A DNA stretch of 64,000 nt from an uncultured Thiohalocapsa sp. (GCF_913062725.1 NZ_CAJXWY010000006.1:1-64000), one strand, 5' to 3'. Shown: positions 55,250-64,000, counted from the first letter of the stretch. The notes: a model not told the origin generated them from the letters alone. Translations and numbers: made by a program.

Positions 55250-55961
55250 GCCTGTACTGCCGTGGGCTGAATTGATCTGCTGACCGTTCGCTATGCAGAC
55301 TGGTAGGCGTTGCGCAGCACGCCCGGCGTGCCGGTGCGTCGCCACCGCGTGGCGCCTGCACTCTGGCCTCCGGCGCTTTCGGGGCATCGAATGCGCGGGT
55401 TTCTGCCGATCCGCCTCCCGACCTTCCGCGAGCGCGGAACTTCCGCCGACGGCGTTTGTCGTGGCGACGGCGATGACGGGGTATGTGCTGACGGCGGGGT
55501 CCGAATGCAACGCGCGCCACGGTCAAGCCCTCCTTGGCGCTCAGCCGTATCAGTGGGTATTTATATTAGCCTGCATTGACATTCTCCATGGGGGCGGCTA
55601 GACTCAGCGGCCTTTTGGGTCACCGGGTCCATGCGGACGTATGACCTTGTGTGGCAACAGGAAAAGCGGTTCAGTCAACTATCCCCAAAGGGATAAGCCT
55701 GGGGCATGCCCCCACCCCAAATGTGGAGTGTTTGTGGGCGACTTGCCCCGCTATAGTGCCGCAGCAGGTGTGGCCCACCCGGCAAAGCCCAAGCGCGCCC
55801 CCGCTCACGGCGCCGCGGGGGCCGGTAGCAGGCTGCGGCCGCAGCGACATCCCCACACGCGTCCAGCCGCCCGCAGCCTGCGCGGTCAGACGGCGGACCC
55901 AATTGCTCTGATGAGCGTGACCTGATCAGTTTGATCCGACCATAACGGGAGATTCAGCGAC
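55250..55961. other. Non-coding region upstream of dsrA with hairpins
   Basis: About 700 bases separate the minus-strand unit from dsrA. It includes the putative promoter at 55576-55604 and, further on, small inverted repeats: TATCCC-CAAA-GGGATA at 55679-55694 and the 12-base palindrome GGGGCATGCCCC just after it. No gene is supported. A transcript from this promoter would have an untranslated leader of about 350 bases. Confidence 0.5.
55576..55604 (+). promoter_or_regulatory. Candidate sigma-70 promoter of the dsr operon
   Basis: TTGACA at 55576-55581 is a perfect -35 box. It is followed after 17 bases by TAGACT at 55599-55604, a four-of-six match to the -10 box. It lies about 360 bases before the dsrA ATG. 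Confidence 0.55.
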
Positions 55962-57218
55962 ATGGCGATCGACAAGCACCAGACTCCGATGCTCGATCAG
56001 CTGGAGGACGGCCCCTGGCCGAGCTTCATCTCCGGCATCAAGCGCCTGCGTGACGAGCACGGCGACAGCCGCATCAACGCGGTGACCAACGACCTGCTCG
56101 GTCAGCTGGAGCACTCCTACGAGACACGCAAAGGCTACTGGAAGGGCGGCACGGTCTCCGTCTACGGTTATGGTGGCGGCATCATCCCGCGCTTCTCCGA
56201 GGTCGGAAAGGCCTTCCCCAAATCCAAAGAATTTCACACGCTGCGCGTGCAGCCGCCGGCGGGCAACCACTACACGACCGGCATGCTGCGCCAGCTGGCC
56301 GACAGCTGGGAGAAGCACGGCTCGGGCCTGGTGACCTTCCATGGCCAGACCGGTAACATCATGTTCATCGGCGCCGACACCCAGGCGACGCAGCATTTCT
56401 TCGACGAGATCAACGATTACGGCTGGGATCTCGGCGGCGCCGGTCCCTGTGTGCGCACCGCCATGTCATGCGTCGGCGCGGCCCGCTGCGAGATGTCCTG
56501 CACCAACGAGCTGAAAGCGCACCGCATGCTGGTGAACAACTTCACCGATGACGTGCACCGCCCGGCGCTGCCGTACAAGTTCAAGTTCAAGGTCTCTGGC
56601 TGCGCCAACGACTGCCAGAACGCCATCGAGCGCTCCGACTTCGCCGTGCTCGGCACCTGGCGTGACGACATGAAGGTCGATCAGGACGAGGTGAAGGCCT
56701 ACGTCAAGGCGAAAGGCCGCCAGTACATCATCGACAATGTCATCACCCGCTGTCCGACCCAGGCGCTGTCGCTGAACGACGACGACACCCTCAACGTCAA
56801 CAACCGCGACTGCGTGCGCTGCATGCACTGCCTCAACGTGATGCCCAAGGCGCTGCATCCCGGCGACGACAAGGGTGTGACCATCCTCATCGGCGGCAAG
56901 CGCACGCTGAAGATCGGCGATCTGATGGGCACCGTCATCGTCCCCTTCAAAAAGCTCGAGACCGAAGAAGACTACGAGGAGATGGTCGAGCTCGCCGAGA
57001 ACATCATCGACTTCTGGGCGGAGAATGGCCTCGAGCACGAGCGCTGCGGTGAAATGATCGAGCGCATCGGCCTCGCCAACTTCCTCGACGGCATCGGAGT
57101 CGACGCCGACCCGAACATGCTGGCCCACCCACGCCAGTCCTCCTATGTCCGGATGGACGGCTGGGACGAGGCGGCCGAGGAATGGTTCGAGAAGCAGGCC
57201 GAAAAGGCGGCCGGCTAA
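55962..57218 (+). CDS. dsrA: Reverse dissimilatory sulfite reductase subunit alpha
   Basis: The 418-residue protein has the siroheme-[4Fe-4S] ligands in CVGAARCEMSC near residue 170 and SGCANDC near 210. It also has an inserted ferredoxin-type region with CPTQAL and CVRCMHC near 285. With DsrB and siroheme from CysG it oxidises sulfane sulfur, carried by DsrC, to sulfite in the reverse direction used by sulfur oxidisers. Length and gene order match sulfur-oxidising rather than sulfate-reducing bacteria. The dsrB gene follows after 122 bases. Confidence 0.97.
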   Translation: MAIDKHQTPMLDQLEDGPWPSFISGIKRLRDEHGDSRINAVTNDLLGQLEHSYETRKGYWKGGTVSVYGYGGGIIPRFSEVGKAFPKSKEFHTLRVQPPAGNHYTTGMLRQLADSWEKHGSGLVTFHGQTGNIMFIGADTQATQHFFDEINDYGWDLGGAGPCVRTAMSCVGAARCEMSCTNELKAHRMLVNNFTDDVHRPALPYKFKFKVSGCANDCQNAIERSDFAVLGTWRDDMKVDQDEVKAYVKAKGRQYIIDNVITRCPTQALSLNDDDTLNVNNRDCVRCMHCLNVMPKALHPGDDKGVTILIGGKRTLKIGDLMGTVIVPFKKLETEEDYEEMVELAENIIDFWAENGLEHERCGEMIERIGLANFLDGIGVDADPNMLAHPRQSSYVRMDGWDEAAEEWFEKQAEKAAG

Positions 57219-57340
57219 CGCAGGCTCGCGTCGGGAGCGGTGTGCGGCGCCATGCTCGCAGCAGCAGGTGTCGCATGCCGATCTTCCGCGCCGGAATTCA
57301 TCAGTACCTAACGCTTTTCTGATTGACTGGAGGACCATCG

Positions 57341-58414
57341 ATGGCCAAAGACATGCGCGAGCCCATCGAATCCGGCTGCCCGGATCCGTGGCAGTACATG
57401 CATCCGGTGATGCGTAAGAACTTCGGCCAGTGGAAGTGGCATGACCATCCACGCCCCGGCGTGCTGCGCCACGTCGCCTACAGCGGTGACGAGGTCTGGA
57501 CCGTCAAGGCCGGTACGCAACGCATCCTGGACGTCTTCACGCTGCGTAAGCTCTGCGACATCGGTGATCAGTTCGCCGACGGCTATGTGCACTTCACCCT
57601 GCGCTCCAACATCGAGTACATGGTGACGGAAGAGTCGCGTGTTCAGCCCCTGATCGACACCCTGGAAGACGCCGGATTCATCGTCGGCGGCACCCAGAAC
57701 TCGGTCACCATGATCTCCCACACCCAGGGCTGGCTGCACTGCGACATCCCCGGCACCGATGCCTCGGGCGTGGTCAAGGCGATGATGGACGAGCTCATCG
57801 ACGAGTTCCGTAACGCCAACATGCCCAACCGCGTGCACATCACCACCAGCTGCTGCCAGATCAACTGCGGCGGCCAAGGTGATATCGCCATCAATGTCCA
57901 GCACACCAAGCCGCCGAAGATCAACCACGACCTGGTCGCGAACGTCTGCGAGCGTCCGTCGGTCGTCGCGCGCTGCCCGGTGGCGGCCATTCGCCCGGCC
58001 ATGGTCAATGGCAAGCCCTCACTGGAGGTGGATGAGCGCAAGTGCATCTGCTGCGGTGCCTGCTATCCGCCGTGCCCGCCCATGCAGATCAACGACGCCG
58101 AGCACACCAAGCTCGCCATCTGGGTTGGCGGAAACCATTCCAACGCCCGTGGCAAGCCGACGTTCCAGAAGCTCGTCGCCGCCGGCATCCCCAACAATCC
58201 GCCGCGCTGGCCCGAGGCAACCGCCATCGTCAAGCGCATCCTCAAGGCCTACAAGGAAGGCGCCCGGGACTGGGAGCGGATCAACGAGTGGATCGAGCGC
58301 ATCGGCTGGCCGCGTTTCTTCGAAGAGGTAGAGCTACCCTTCACCAAGTATCACATCGATACCTGGCGCGGCGCGCGGGCGAGCTTCAACAGCTCCTCCT
58401 ACATCCGCTTCTGA
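57341..58414 (+). CDS. dsrB: Reverse dissimilatory sulfite reductase subunit beta
   Basis: The 357-residue protein has the DsrB core with TSCCQINCGG near residue 170 and a ferredoxin-type [4Fe-4S] site CICCGACYPPC near 235, preceded by CERPSVVARCP. GGAGG precedes the ATG at 57341. It forms the alpha2-beta2 enzyme with DsrA. The 153 bases to dsrE hold a GCCCCGG/CCGGGGC hairpin at 58456-58476. Confidence 0.97.
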   Translation: MAKDMREPIESGCPDPWQYMHPVMRKNFGQWKWHDHPRPGVLRHVAYSGDEVWTVKAGTQRILDVFTLRKLCDIGDQFADGYVHFTLRSNIEYMVTEESRVQPLIDTLEDAGFIVGGTQNSVTMISHTQGWLHCDIPGTDASGVVKAMMDELIDEFRNANMPNRVHITTSCCQINCGGQGDIAINVQHTKPPKINHDLVANVCERPSVVARCPVAAIRPAMVNGKPSLEVDERKCICCGACYPPCPPMQINDAEHTKLAIWVGGNHSNARGKPTFQKLVAAGIPNNPPRWPEATAIVKRILKAYKEGARDWERINEWIERIGWPRFFEEVELPFTKYHIDTWRGARASFNSSSYIRF

Positions 58415-58455
58415 TCGGGGCCGTCGTTACCGGCGCCGGATGCGGCCGTCGGTCC

Positions 58456-58476
58456 GCCCCGGAACCTGACCGGGGC
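58456..58476 (+). terminator. Hairpin between dsrB and dsrE
   Basis: GCCCCGG and CCGGGGC pair over AACCTGA, with no following T-run. It may be a partial terminator or a stabilising or processing hairpin that sets different levels of dsrAB and downstream products. Confidence 0.45.
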
Positions 58477-58567
58477 AGGCCCGTCGTCCGCCGGGCAGGA
58501 TTCGGCCGGCGCCTGCGCCGATGGCCGAGCACCCCGGCAGTCCCCGATGTTACAGCCTGAGGTCTTC

Positions 58568-58960
58568 ATGAAATTCGCTATCCAGATCAACGAAGGACCG
58601 TATCAGCACCAGGCGTCCGATTCGGCCTACTTCTTCACCAAGGCGGCCTTGGAGAAGGGGCATGAGATTTTCCGCGTGTTCTTCTACCACGACGGCGTCA
58701 ACAATGCCTCCCGCCTGACGACGCCGCCGCAGGACGATCGTAACGTCGTCGATCGCTGGGCCGCCCTCGCCGAGCAGCACGACCTCGACATGGTCGTTTG
58801 CGTCGCCGCTGCACAGCGCCGCGGCATGGTCGATGAAGGCGAAATGCAGCGCAACGGCAAGGACGCGACCAATATCCATCCACGCTTTCGCATCTCGGGT
58901 CTCGGCCAGTTGGTCGAAGCGGCCATTCAATCGGATCGTCTGGTCGTCTTCGGCGACTGA
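58568..58960 (+). CDS. dsrE: Sulfurtransferase subunit DsrE
   Basis: The 130-residue protein matches DsrE of the DsrEFH complex, with MKFAIQINEGPYQHQASDSAY at the start and the sulfur-carrying Cys in MVVCVAAAQRRG near residue 78. It accepts sulfur from TusA and passes it to DsrC. The weak ribosome site is the AGGTC before the ATG. dsrF starts 18 bases later. Confidence 0.96.
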   Translation: MKFAIQINEGPYQHQASDSAYFFTKAALEKGHEIFRVFFYHDGVNNASRLTTPPQDDRNVVDRWAALAEQHDLDMVVCVAAAQRRGMVDEGEMQRNGKDATNIHPRFRISGLGQLVEAAIQSDRLVVFGD

Positions 58961-58978
58961 GCCTTCTTGGGGGACGAC

Positions 58979-59389
58979 ATGTCGGAAACCATCAAGCAAT
59001 TTCTCTATCTCAACCGTAAGGCGCCCTATGGGACCATCTACGCTTGGGAATCGCTCGAAGTCGTGCTCATCGGCGCCGCCTTCGATCAGGACGTGAGCCT
59101 TGCGTTCGTGGACGACGGCGTCTACCAACTGACCAAGGGACAGGATACCGCCGGCATCGGCATGAAGAATTTTTCTCCCACCTACGCGGCGCTGGGTGAC
59201 TATGAGGTCAAGAAGATCTTTGTGGAGAGAGAGTCGCTGGAGGAACGGGGCCTGAGCCTGGACGATCTCCAGCACCTCGTCTGGGAAGACGAAGACGACG
59301 ACTACGCCGAGAAGGACTCCATCAAGCTCGTCTCGCGCGAGGAGATGACCGCCATCATGGACGACGCCGACGTCGTCTTCAGCTTCTGA
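58979..59389 (+). CDS. dsrF: Sulfurtransferase subunit DsrF
   Basis: The 136-residue protein has the DsrF/TusC-type fold: ETIKQFLYLNRKAPYGTIYAWESLEVVLIGAAFDQDVSLAF at the start and an acidic C-terminal region (WEDEDDDYAEKDS). It is the structural partner of DsrE and DsrH in the hexameric sulfurtransferase. GGGG precedes the ATG at 58979. Confidence 0.96.
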   Translation: MSETIKQFLYLNRKAPYGTIYAWESLEVVLIGAAFDQDVSLAFVDDGVYQLTKGQDTAGIGMKNFSPTYAALGDYEVKKIFVERESLEERGLSLDDLQHLVWEDEDDDYAEKDSIKLVSREEMTAIMDDADVVFSF

Positions 59390-59414
59390 TGACCGCGACC
59401 GAGCGAGGACAACG

Positions 59415-59723
59415 ATGAGCACGCTTCACACCGTCAACAAGTCGCCTTTCGAGAAGTCCTCCCTGGACGCCTGCCTCGCCCATGCCGGCACCGGGGCCAA
59501 CGTGCTGTTGCTCGAGGACGGCGTCTACGCGGCCACCACCGGCACGGCCGTCGAGCAGCGGATGAAACAGGCGCTGGATTCGGTCAAGCTGTTCGTGCTG
59601 GGGCCGGATCTGATGGCGCGCGGTCTTGCCGAAGACCGCGTCATCCAGGGCATCACCGTCGTGGACTATGCGGGCTTCGTGGATTTGGCCGCGGAGAACG
59701 ACAAGGTCCAGGCCTGGCTGTAA
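59415..59723 (+). CDS. dsrH: Sulfurtransferase subunit DsrH
   Basis: The 102-residue protein matches DsrH/TusB, with STLHTVNKSPFEKSSLDACLAHAGTGANVLLLEDGVYAA at the start and the family pattern FVLGPDLMARGL near residue 62. The Cys in DACLAH near residue 20 is conserved in DsrH. A GAGGA precedes the ATG. It completes the DsrEFH trio, 28 bases before dsrC. Confidence 0.96.
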   Translation: MSTLHTVNKSPFEKSSLDACLAHAGTGANVLLLEDGVYAATTGTAVEQRMKQALDSVKLFVLGPDLMARGLAEDRVIQGITVVDYAGFVDLAAENDKVQAWL

Positions 59724-59751
59724 TTTCACCAACCGATACAGGAGCATTGAT

Positions 59752-60084
59752 ATGCCTATCGAAGTCAATGGCAAGTCCTTCGACACCGACGAAGAAGGCT
59801 ACCTCGCCAACATCAACGACTGGGAGCCCGGCGTCGCCGAGGTGATGGCCAAAGAAGATGATCTCGAGCTCAGCGACGAGCACTGGGACATCATCAACTA
59901 CCTGCGCGAGTACTACGAAGAGTACCAGATCGCACCGGCCGTTCGCGTTCTGACCAAAGCTGTTGGTAAGAAGTTTGGCAAGGACAAGGGCAACAGCAAG
60001 TATCTCTACGGCCTGTTCCCCTACGGCCCGGCGAAGCAGGCCTGCCGCTACGCCGGCCTGCCGAAGCCGACCGGCTGCGTCTGA
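59752..60084 (+). CDS. dsrC: Sulfur carrier protein DsrC
   Basis: The 110-residue protein has the DsrC fold and, at the C-terminus, both redox Cys in the pattern CRYAGLPKPTGC (Cys separated by ten residues). These form the persulfide or trisulfide that DsrAB oxidises, regenerated by DsrMK. AGGAG precedes the ATG. Unlike the DsrC-like copy at 52869, this one is catalytically complete. Confidence 0.98.
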   Translation: MPIEVNGKSFDTDEEGYLANINDWEPGVAEVMAKEDDLELSDEHWDIINYLREYYEEYQIAPAVRVLTKAVGKKFGKDKGNSKYLYGLFPYGPAKQACRYAGLPKPTGCV

Positions 60085-60316
60085 TCATCCCGCGTCGGGT
60101 CCGCGCCGGCGGCGTCAACACCCGCCGGCGCTCGGATCTGATCCTGGGCCTGACTCAGACCCGATCCCGGAGCTGCTAATGGCCCGCTAATGACCCGGAT
60201 GTCCCCGGCGTCGTCCATACCCAAACAGTACAACCCACCATCATCGCATGGCGGGGATGACCGTCGCCGAACAGGCTGACCGGGAACCACGAGCACACCA
60301 TCGAGGCACTGTCGTC

Positions 60317-61051
60317 ATGTCCTTCGTTTCCACCGTCTACGCCTACCTCTTCTATTTTGCGGCGTTCGTCCTGGTGGCCGGGCTGGCGACCAAGGTGGTG
60401 CAGTATGCGCGTACCCCCGCGCCCTTGAAGATTCCGACGACGCCTGCGCCCACGACCCGCACCGGAGTCGTCTTTCGGCTGACGCGCGAGGTGGTGTTCT
60501 TCGAGAGCCTGTTTCGAGGGAACAAATGGATCTGGATCTTCGGCTGGATCTTCCACTTCGGCTTGTTCCTCGTCACCTTGCGACATCTGCGCTACTTTAT
60601 CGATCCGGTCTGGGCGCCGATCCAGTTCATTCAGCCCTTCGGCATCTATGGCGGTATCGCCATGGTCATCGGCCTCGCTGGTCTGTGGGCGCGCCGGTTC
60701 CTGGTCGATCGCGTACGCTACATCACGTCCTTGTCGGATCACCTGATTCTGGCGCTGCTGGTGTCCATCGGGCTGTCCGGGCTGGCGATGCGCTTTCTCA
60801 CCCATACCGATGTTATCCGGGTGAAGGAATTCTTCCAGGGGCTCTATGCGGGACAAGTGATGCTGCTGCCGGCAGACCCGTTGTTGTTGCTCCACCTGCT
60901 TCTGGTTGCCGGGCTGATGATCGTCTTCCCTTACAGCAAGCTGCTGCACATGCCGGGCCTGTTTTTCAGCCCATCGCGTAACCAGGTCGACAACCCCCGC
61001 GAGCGCCGGCACGTCGCCGGTTGGGCGCGCCGGCTGGAGCAGCAGCAATAG
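60317..61051 (+). CDS. dsrM: Membrane cytochrome b subunit DsrM
   Basis: The 244-residue protein has five to six membrane helices and resembles NarI-type cytochrome b. His residues for two b-type hemes are seen in WIFHFGLFLVTLRHLRYF near residue 75 and SDHLILALLVSIGLSG with LLLLHLLLVAGLMIVFPYSKLLHMPG near 185. It exchanges electrons with the quinone pool. I chose the ATG at 60317, which starts the hydrophobic region; a longer frame at 60248 is less likely. It works with DsrK. Confidence 0.94.
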   Translation: MSFVSTVYAYLFYFAAFVLVAGLATKVVQYARTPAPLKIPTTPAPTTRTGVVFRLTREVVFFESLFRGNKWIWIFGWIFHFGLFLVTLRHLRYFIDPVWAPIQFIQPFGIYGGIAMVIGLAGLWARRFLVDRVRYITSLSDHLILALLVSIGLSGLAMRFLTHTDVIRVKEFFQGLYAGQVMLLPADPLLLLHLLLVAGLMIVFPYSKLLHMPGLFFSPSRNQVDNPRERRHVAGWARRLEQQQ

Positions 61052-61194
61052 CCGGGCACGGGCCGAAACTACGGCCGGGCACCGTCGCCCCGTCGCAAGC
61101 AAGTAACCGCGGCTCCTGAAGCCTCCATCGCAACGCATCGCGTCCATACACCGGATGCACGGGCGCCAGACCTCGCTTTCGGAGACATTGACAC

Positions 61195-62730
61195 ATGGCC
61201 AAGGCCGATTTCGACGTTCCCGTCCTGAAACAATACCCGGAGATACCGGAAATCGAGCCGGGCATCATGGCGCATTCGTCGCCATTCAAGGCGAAAGAGC
61301 AATTTCAGGCACCGCTCGGCTTCCCCGGCGCCTTGGTGGATGACTGGCAGGAGAAGGCCATCGACAAGATGGGTGATCTGCTCGGGCGCTATCGCTCGCT
61401 GCGGGTCTATCTGGATTCCTGCGTCAAGTGTGGCTCCTGTACGGACAAATGCCACTACTACCTTGGCACGCACGATCCGAAGAACATGCCGGTGGGACGC
61501 CAAGACCTGATGCGTAAGGTCTACCGGCGCTACTTCACGCTCGCAGGCAAGTACTTTCCCAAGCTCGTCGGCGCCGAAGACTTCACGGAAGAGGTGCTGC
61601 AGGACTGGTATAGCTACTTCCACCAGTGCTCGCAGTGCCGGCGTTGCTCGGTGTTCTGTCCCTACGGCATCGACACCGCCGAGATCTCGATGGCCGCCCG
61701 TGAGATCATGGATCACATCGGGGTGGGGCAAAAGTACTGTAACGAAATCATCGGCAAGGTCTACAAGATCGGTAATAACCTTGGACTGCCGGGGCCCGCG
61801 TTGGCCGATACGCTCGAGGGGCTGGAAGAGGATGTCTTCGACGATACCGGCGTCGAGGTGAAATACCCATTGGATCAGGAAGGCGCCGAGGTGCTGCTGA
61901 TCACCCCATCGGCGGATTTCTTCGCAGAGCCCCACGTCGACGGCCTGATCGGCTACGGCAAGGTGTTCCACGAGGCCGGTGTGTCCTGGACCCTCAGCAG
62001 CCACGCCTCCGAGGCGGCCAATTTCGGCATGTTCATCGGCTCGTACGAGAACATGCGTCGCGTGGCCCTGCGTATCAGGGAGGCCGCCATCAAGCTGGGT
62101 GTGAAGCGCATCGTCTTCGGCGAATGCGGCCATGCCTGGCGCGTTGCCTACAGCTTCCTCAACACCCTCGCTGGCCCATGGGATTTCCTGGACCAGCGCT
62201 ATCCGATACCGCAGCACATCTGTGAGTTCACGTACGACCTCATCCAGCAGGGCAGGCTCAGTTTCGACAAGAGCCAAAACGACGACATGGTGCTGACTTA
62301 CCATGATTCGTGCAATGTGTCCCGGGCATCGCGAATGGGCGATCGCCCGGGTGGGCAGTTCGACATTCCGCGGGCCATCATCCGGGCCACCTGCAATAAC
62401 TTCTACGACATGGACGAAGATACCATTCGCGACCGTACGTTCTGCTGCGGCGGTGGCGGTGGCCTGTTGACGGATGACCTGATGGAAATTCGTGTGAAGG
62501 GCGCGCAACCGCGCGTTGAGGCGCTGAACAATGTCATCCAGGAGAAAGGCGTGACGCACATGGCCGCCATCTGCGCCATCTGCAAGAGTCAGTTCACCAA
62601 GGTGCTGCCGTATTACGGCATGGACATGGACCAGATCGTGAGCGTGCACCAGCTCGTGTCCAACGCCCTGATCCTGACGGGGCAGACCACCGACGAAGAC
62701 GAGGTGGAGGCGGCCGACGAAGCCGCGTAA
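61195..62730 (+). CDS. dsrK: DsrK, HdrD-like iron-sulfur protein
   Basis: The 511-residue protein has two ferredoxin-type [4Fe-4S] sites, CVKCGSCTDKC near residue 75 and CSQCRRCSVFCPYGID near 145. It also has two CCG-type motifs of heterodisulfide reductase subunit D: YHDSCNVSRASR near residue 370 and FCCGGGGGLL with AICAICKSQF near 425-460. It sits on the cytoplasmic face of the DsrMKJOP complex and reduces or oxidises DsrC. The next gene, dsrL, follows after 142 bases. Confidence 0.97.
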   Translation: MAKADFDVPVLKQYPEIPEIEPGIMAHSSPFKAKEQFQAPLGFPGALVDDWQEKAIDKMGDLLGRYRSLRVYLDSCVKCGSCTDKCHYYLGTHDPKNMPVGRQDLMRKVYRRYFTLAGKYFPKLVGAEDFTEEVLQDWYSYFHQCSQCRRCSVFCPYGIDTAEISMAAREIMDHIGVGQKYCNEIIGKVYKIGNNLGLPGPALADTLEGLEEDVFDDTGVEVKYPLDQEGAEVLLITPSADFFAEPHVDGLIGYGKVFHEAGVSWTLSSHASEAANFGMFIGSYENMRRVALRIREAAIKLGVKRIVFGECGHAWRVAYSFLNTLAGPWDFLDQRYPIPQHICEFTYDLIQQGRLSFDKSQNDDMVLTYHDSCNVSRASRMGDRPGGQFDIPRAIIRATCNNFYDMDEDTIRDRTFCCGGGGGLLTDDLMEIRVKGAQPRVEALNNVIQEKGVTHMAAICAICKSQFTKVLPYYGMDMDQIVSVHQLVSNALILTGQTTDEDEVEAADEAA

Positions 62731-62872
62731 GGGTGACCCGTTGCACCCGCACGCGGCTCATCGTCATCACCTAGAGCGAGTCGTCGCAAATAAACGGTTT
62801 CGGCCGACGCGGTGTCGACCAGACCTCATCGATAAGCGAGCGTGACAGCTTGCAGCGTAAGGAGCGTTACCC

Positions 62873-64000
62873 ATGGCAACTTCCAGCGATGAAATGAGCA
62901 AACTTTCCTGGCGTCGGTTCGAAGACGGCGACGATGTCTGGGACGACCTCACCGAGAAGATCTTTGTTCAGGATACTTCGCACAAATGCCCGACCTATGT
63001 GCACAAGACACCGCCCTGCCAGGGCAGTTGCCCATCCGGTGAGGACATTCGCGGCTGGCTGCAGATCGTGCGCGGGCTGGAGCAGCCGCCCGAGGGGATG
63101 ACCTGGCAGGAGTACGCCTTCCGCCGCTCCACCGAGGCGAATCCATTCCCGTCCATGATGGGTCGCGTCTGTCCGGCGCCCTGCCAGGACGGCTGTAATC
63201 GCAACGAGGTCGAGGATTACGTCGGCATCAACGCCGTCGAGCAGTTCATCGGCGATAACGCCACCGCCCAGGGCTACAAGTTCCACCCCGCCGAACATGA
63301 CACGGGGAAGAACATCGCCATCATCGGTGGTGGCCCGGCCGGTCTGGCGGCCGCCTACCAGCTCAGGCGCAAAGGCCACGCGGCCACCATCTTCGAGGCC
63401 AACGGCGATCTCGGCGGCATGTTCCGCTACGGGATTCCCGGCTACCGGGTGCCCCGCGACGCCTTGGATGCGGAGATCAACCGTATCCTCGATATGGGCA
63501 AGATCGAGGTCAAGCTCAACAGCCGTGTCGGTGTCGATATCACGGTGGAGGAACTGGAGCAGAACTACGACGCCGTGCTCTGGGCCATCGGTTGCCAGTC
63601 CGGTCGTGGACTGCCGGTGCCGGGCTGGGAGGGCACGCCCAATTGCGTTTCGGGCGTCGCCTTCCTCAAGGCCTTCAACGAGGGCCGCATGAAGGTGACC
63701 GCCGACAAGGTGGTGTGTGTCGGTGGCGGTGACACTTCCATCGACGTGGTATCGGTGGCGCGTCGCCTCGGCCACATCACCAAATCCGGTAAGCGCGAGC
63801 TGCCGGAAACGGTCATCCACGACGGCTATGTCGCCCACGATGCCGCCATGACCGCCGCCGCTGAAGGTGCGGCGGTGACGCTGACCTCGCTGTTCACGCG
63901 CGAGAAGATGACGGCGGCCGAGCACGAAGTGCACGACGCCCTGCACGAAGGCGTGACCATCCTCGACGGCGTCATGCCGGTGGAGGTGCTGAAGAACGAC
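62873..64000 (+). CDS. dsrL: DsrL, NAD(P)H-dependent iron-sulfur flavoprotein (partial)
   Basis: The first 376 residues are present and the gene continues past the window edge. There is a Cys-rich N-terminal region (TPPCQGSCPSGEDIRGW near residue 48, VCPAPCQDGCNRNE near 100), an FAD-binding IAIIGGGPAGLAAAYQL loop near 145 and an NAD(P)H-binding VVCVGGGDTSIDVV loop near 282. This is the GltD-like architecture of DsrL, which takes electrons from DsrAB and reduces NAD(P)+. AAGGAG precedes the ATG. It completes the visible dsrABEFHCMKL order. Confidence 0.96.
   Translation, partial: MATSSDEMSKLSWRRFEDGDDVWDDLTEKIFVQDTSHKCPTYVHKTPPCQGSCPSGEDIRGWLQIVRGLEQPPEGMTWQEYAFRRSTEANPFPSMMGRVCPAPCQDGCNRNEVEDYVGINAVEQFIGDNATAQGYKFHPAEHDTGKNIAIIGGGPAGLAAAYQLRRKGHAATIFEANGDLGGMFRYGIPGYRVPRDALDAEINRILDMGKIEVKLNSRVGVDITVEELEQNYDAVLWAIGCQSGRGLPVPGWEGTPNCVSGVAFLKAFNEGRMKVTADKVVCVGGGDTSIDVVSVARRLGHITKSGKRELPETVIHDGYVAHDAAMTAAAEGAAVTLTSLFTREKMTAAEHEVHDALHEGVTILDGVMPVEVLKND

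Noticed and set aside
55641-55925. 94-codon frame upstream of dsrA
   Set aside because: It has no ribosome site, is Pro/Arg/Ala-rich with no family, and overlaps other frames equally open; the region is better read as an untranslated leader.

Overview
The window is GC-rich chromosomal DNA, most likely from a gammaproteobacterial sulfur oxidiser of the purple-sulfur-bacterium type (order Chromatiales). The main evidence is a dsr operon in the order dsrA-B-E-F-H-C-M-K-L at 55962-64000 (dsrL runs off the end), a sulfite dehydrogenase operon soeABC (16957-21763), a rhd-tusA-dsrE2 sulfur-transfer cluster (25805-27166) beside cysG for siroheme, and a RubisCO-like protein. No photosynthesis gene lies in the window, so phototrophy cannot be shown from it.

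Layout. 1-4.5 kb: accessory DNA, with an ORF-less group II intron on the minus strand, two surface-glycan-type genes (GT11 fucosyltransferase, FkbM methyltransferase) and an IS110-family element. 4.5-16.3 kb: an iron-related island marked by four Fur-box-like palindromes. It holds a flavodoxin, a short-chain dehydrogenase, a HemS-like protein, two paralogous small proteins, a FeoA-repeat protein, a P1B-type ATPase with an SCA metal-site motif, a DUF2325 coiled-coil protein and an HMA-like protein, plus a PhoD phosphatase and a cupin. 16.9-27.2 kb: sulfur metabolism (soeABC, FmdB, a membrane thioredoxin, a secreted rhodanese, cysG, rhd-tusA-dsrE2). 27.5-41 kb: FadL porin, a LysR regulator, transporters, NnrU and a nitrous-oxide-stimulated-promoter protein behind an FNR-type box, an L,D-transpeptidase, accA, tilS, an MFS transporter, and a two-gene unit of a RubisCO-like protein with a lone ABC ATPase. 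41.5-45.9 kb: sufBCD and a SUF-associated DUF59 gene behind an IscR-like site. 46-52.6 kb: mixed housekeeping (CIA30, DUF302, N-terminal glutamine amidohydrolase, alanine aminotransferase, homoserine dehydrogenase, Slp lipoprotein, ClC channel). 52.8-55.25 kb: a minus-strand cluster of a cysteine-less DsrC homologue, an orphan Cas6/Cmx6-like protein and two unknown proteins, beside a roughly 700-base non-coding region and the dsr operon.

How the parts fit. Sulfane sulfur can pass from the rhodanese to TusA, DsrE2, DsrEFH and DsrC. DsrAB (siroheme from CysG) with DsrL and the DsrMK membrane module releases sulfite, which SoeABC oxidises to sulfate. SUF genes supply the many Fe-S clusters, and the Fur-type island handles iron supply or storage. 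The least-explained parts are the Cas6/DsrC-like cluster next to dsr, the iron island, and the RubisCO-like protein/ABC pair.
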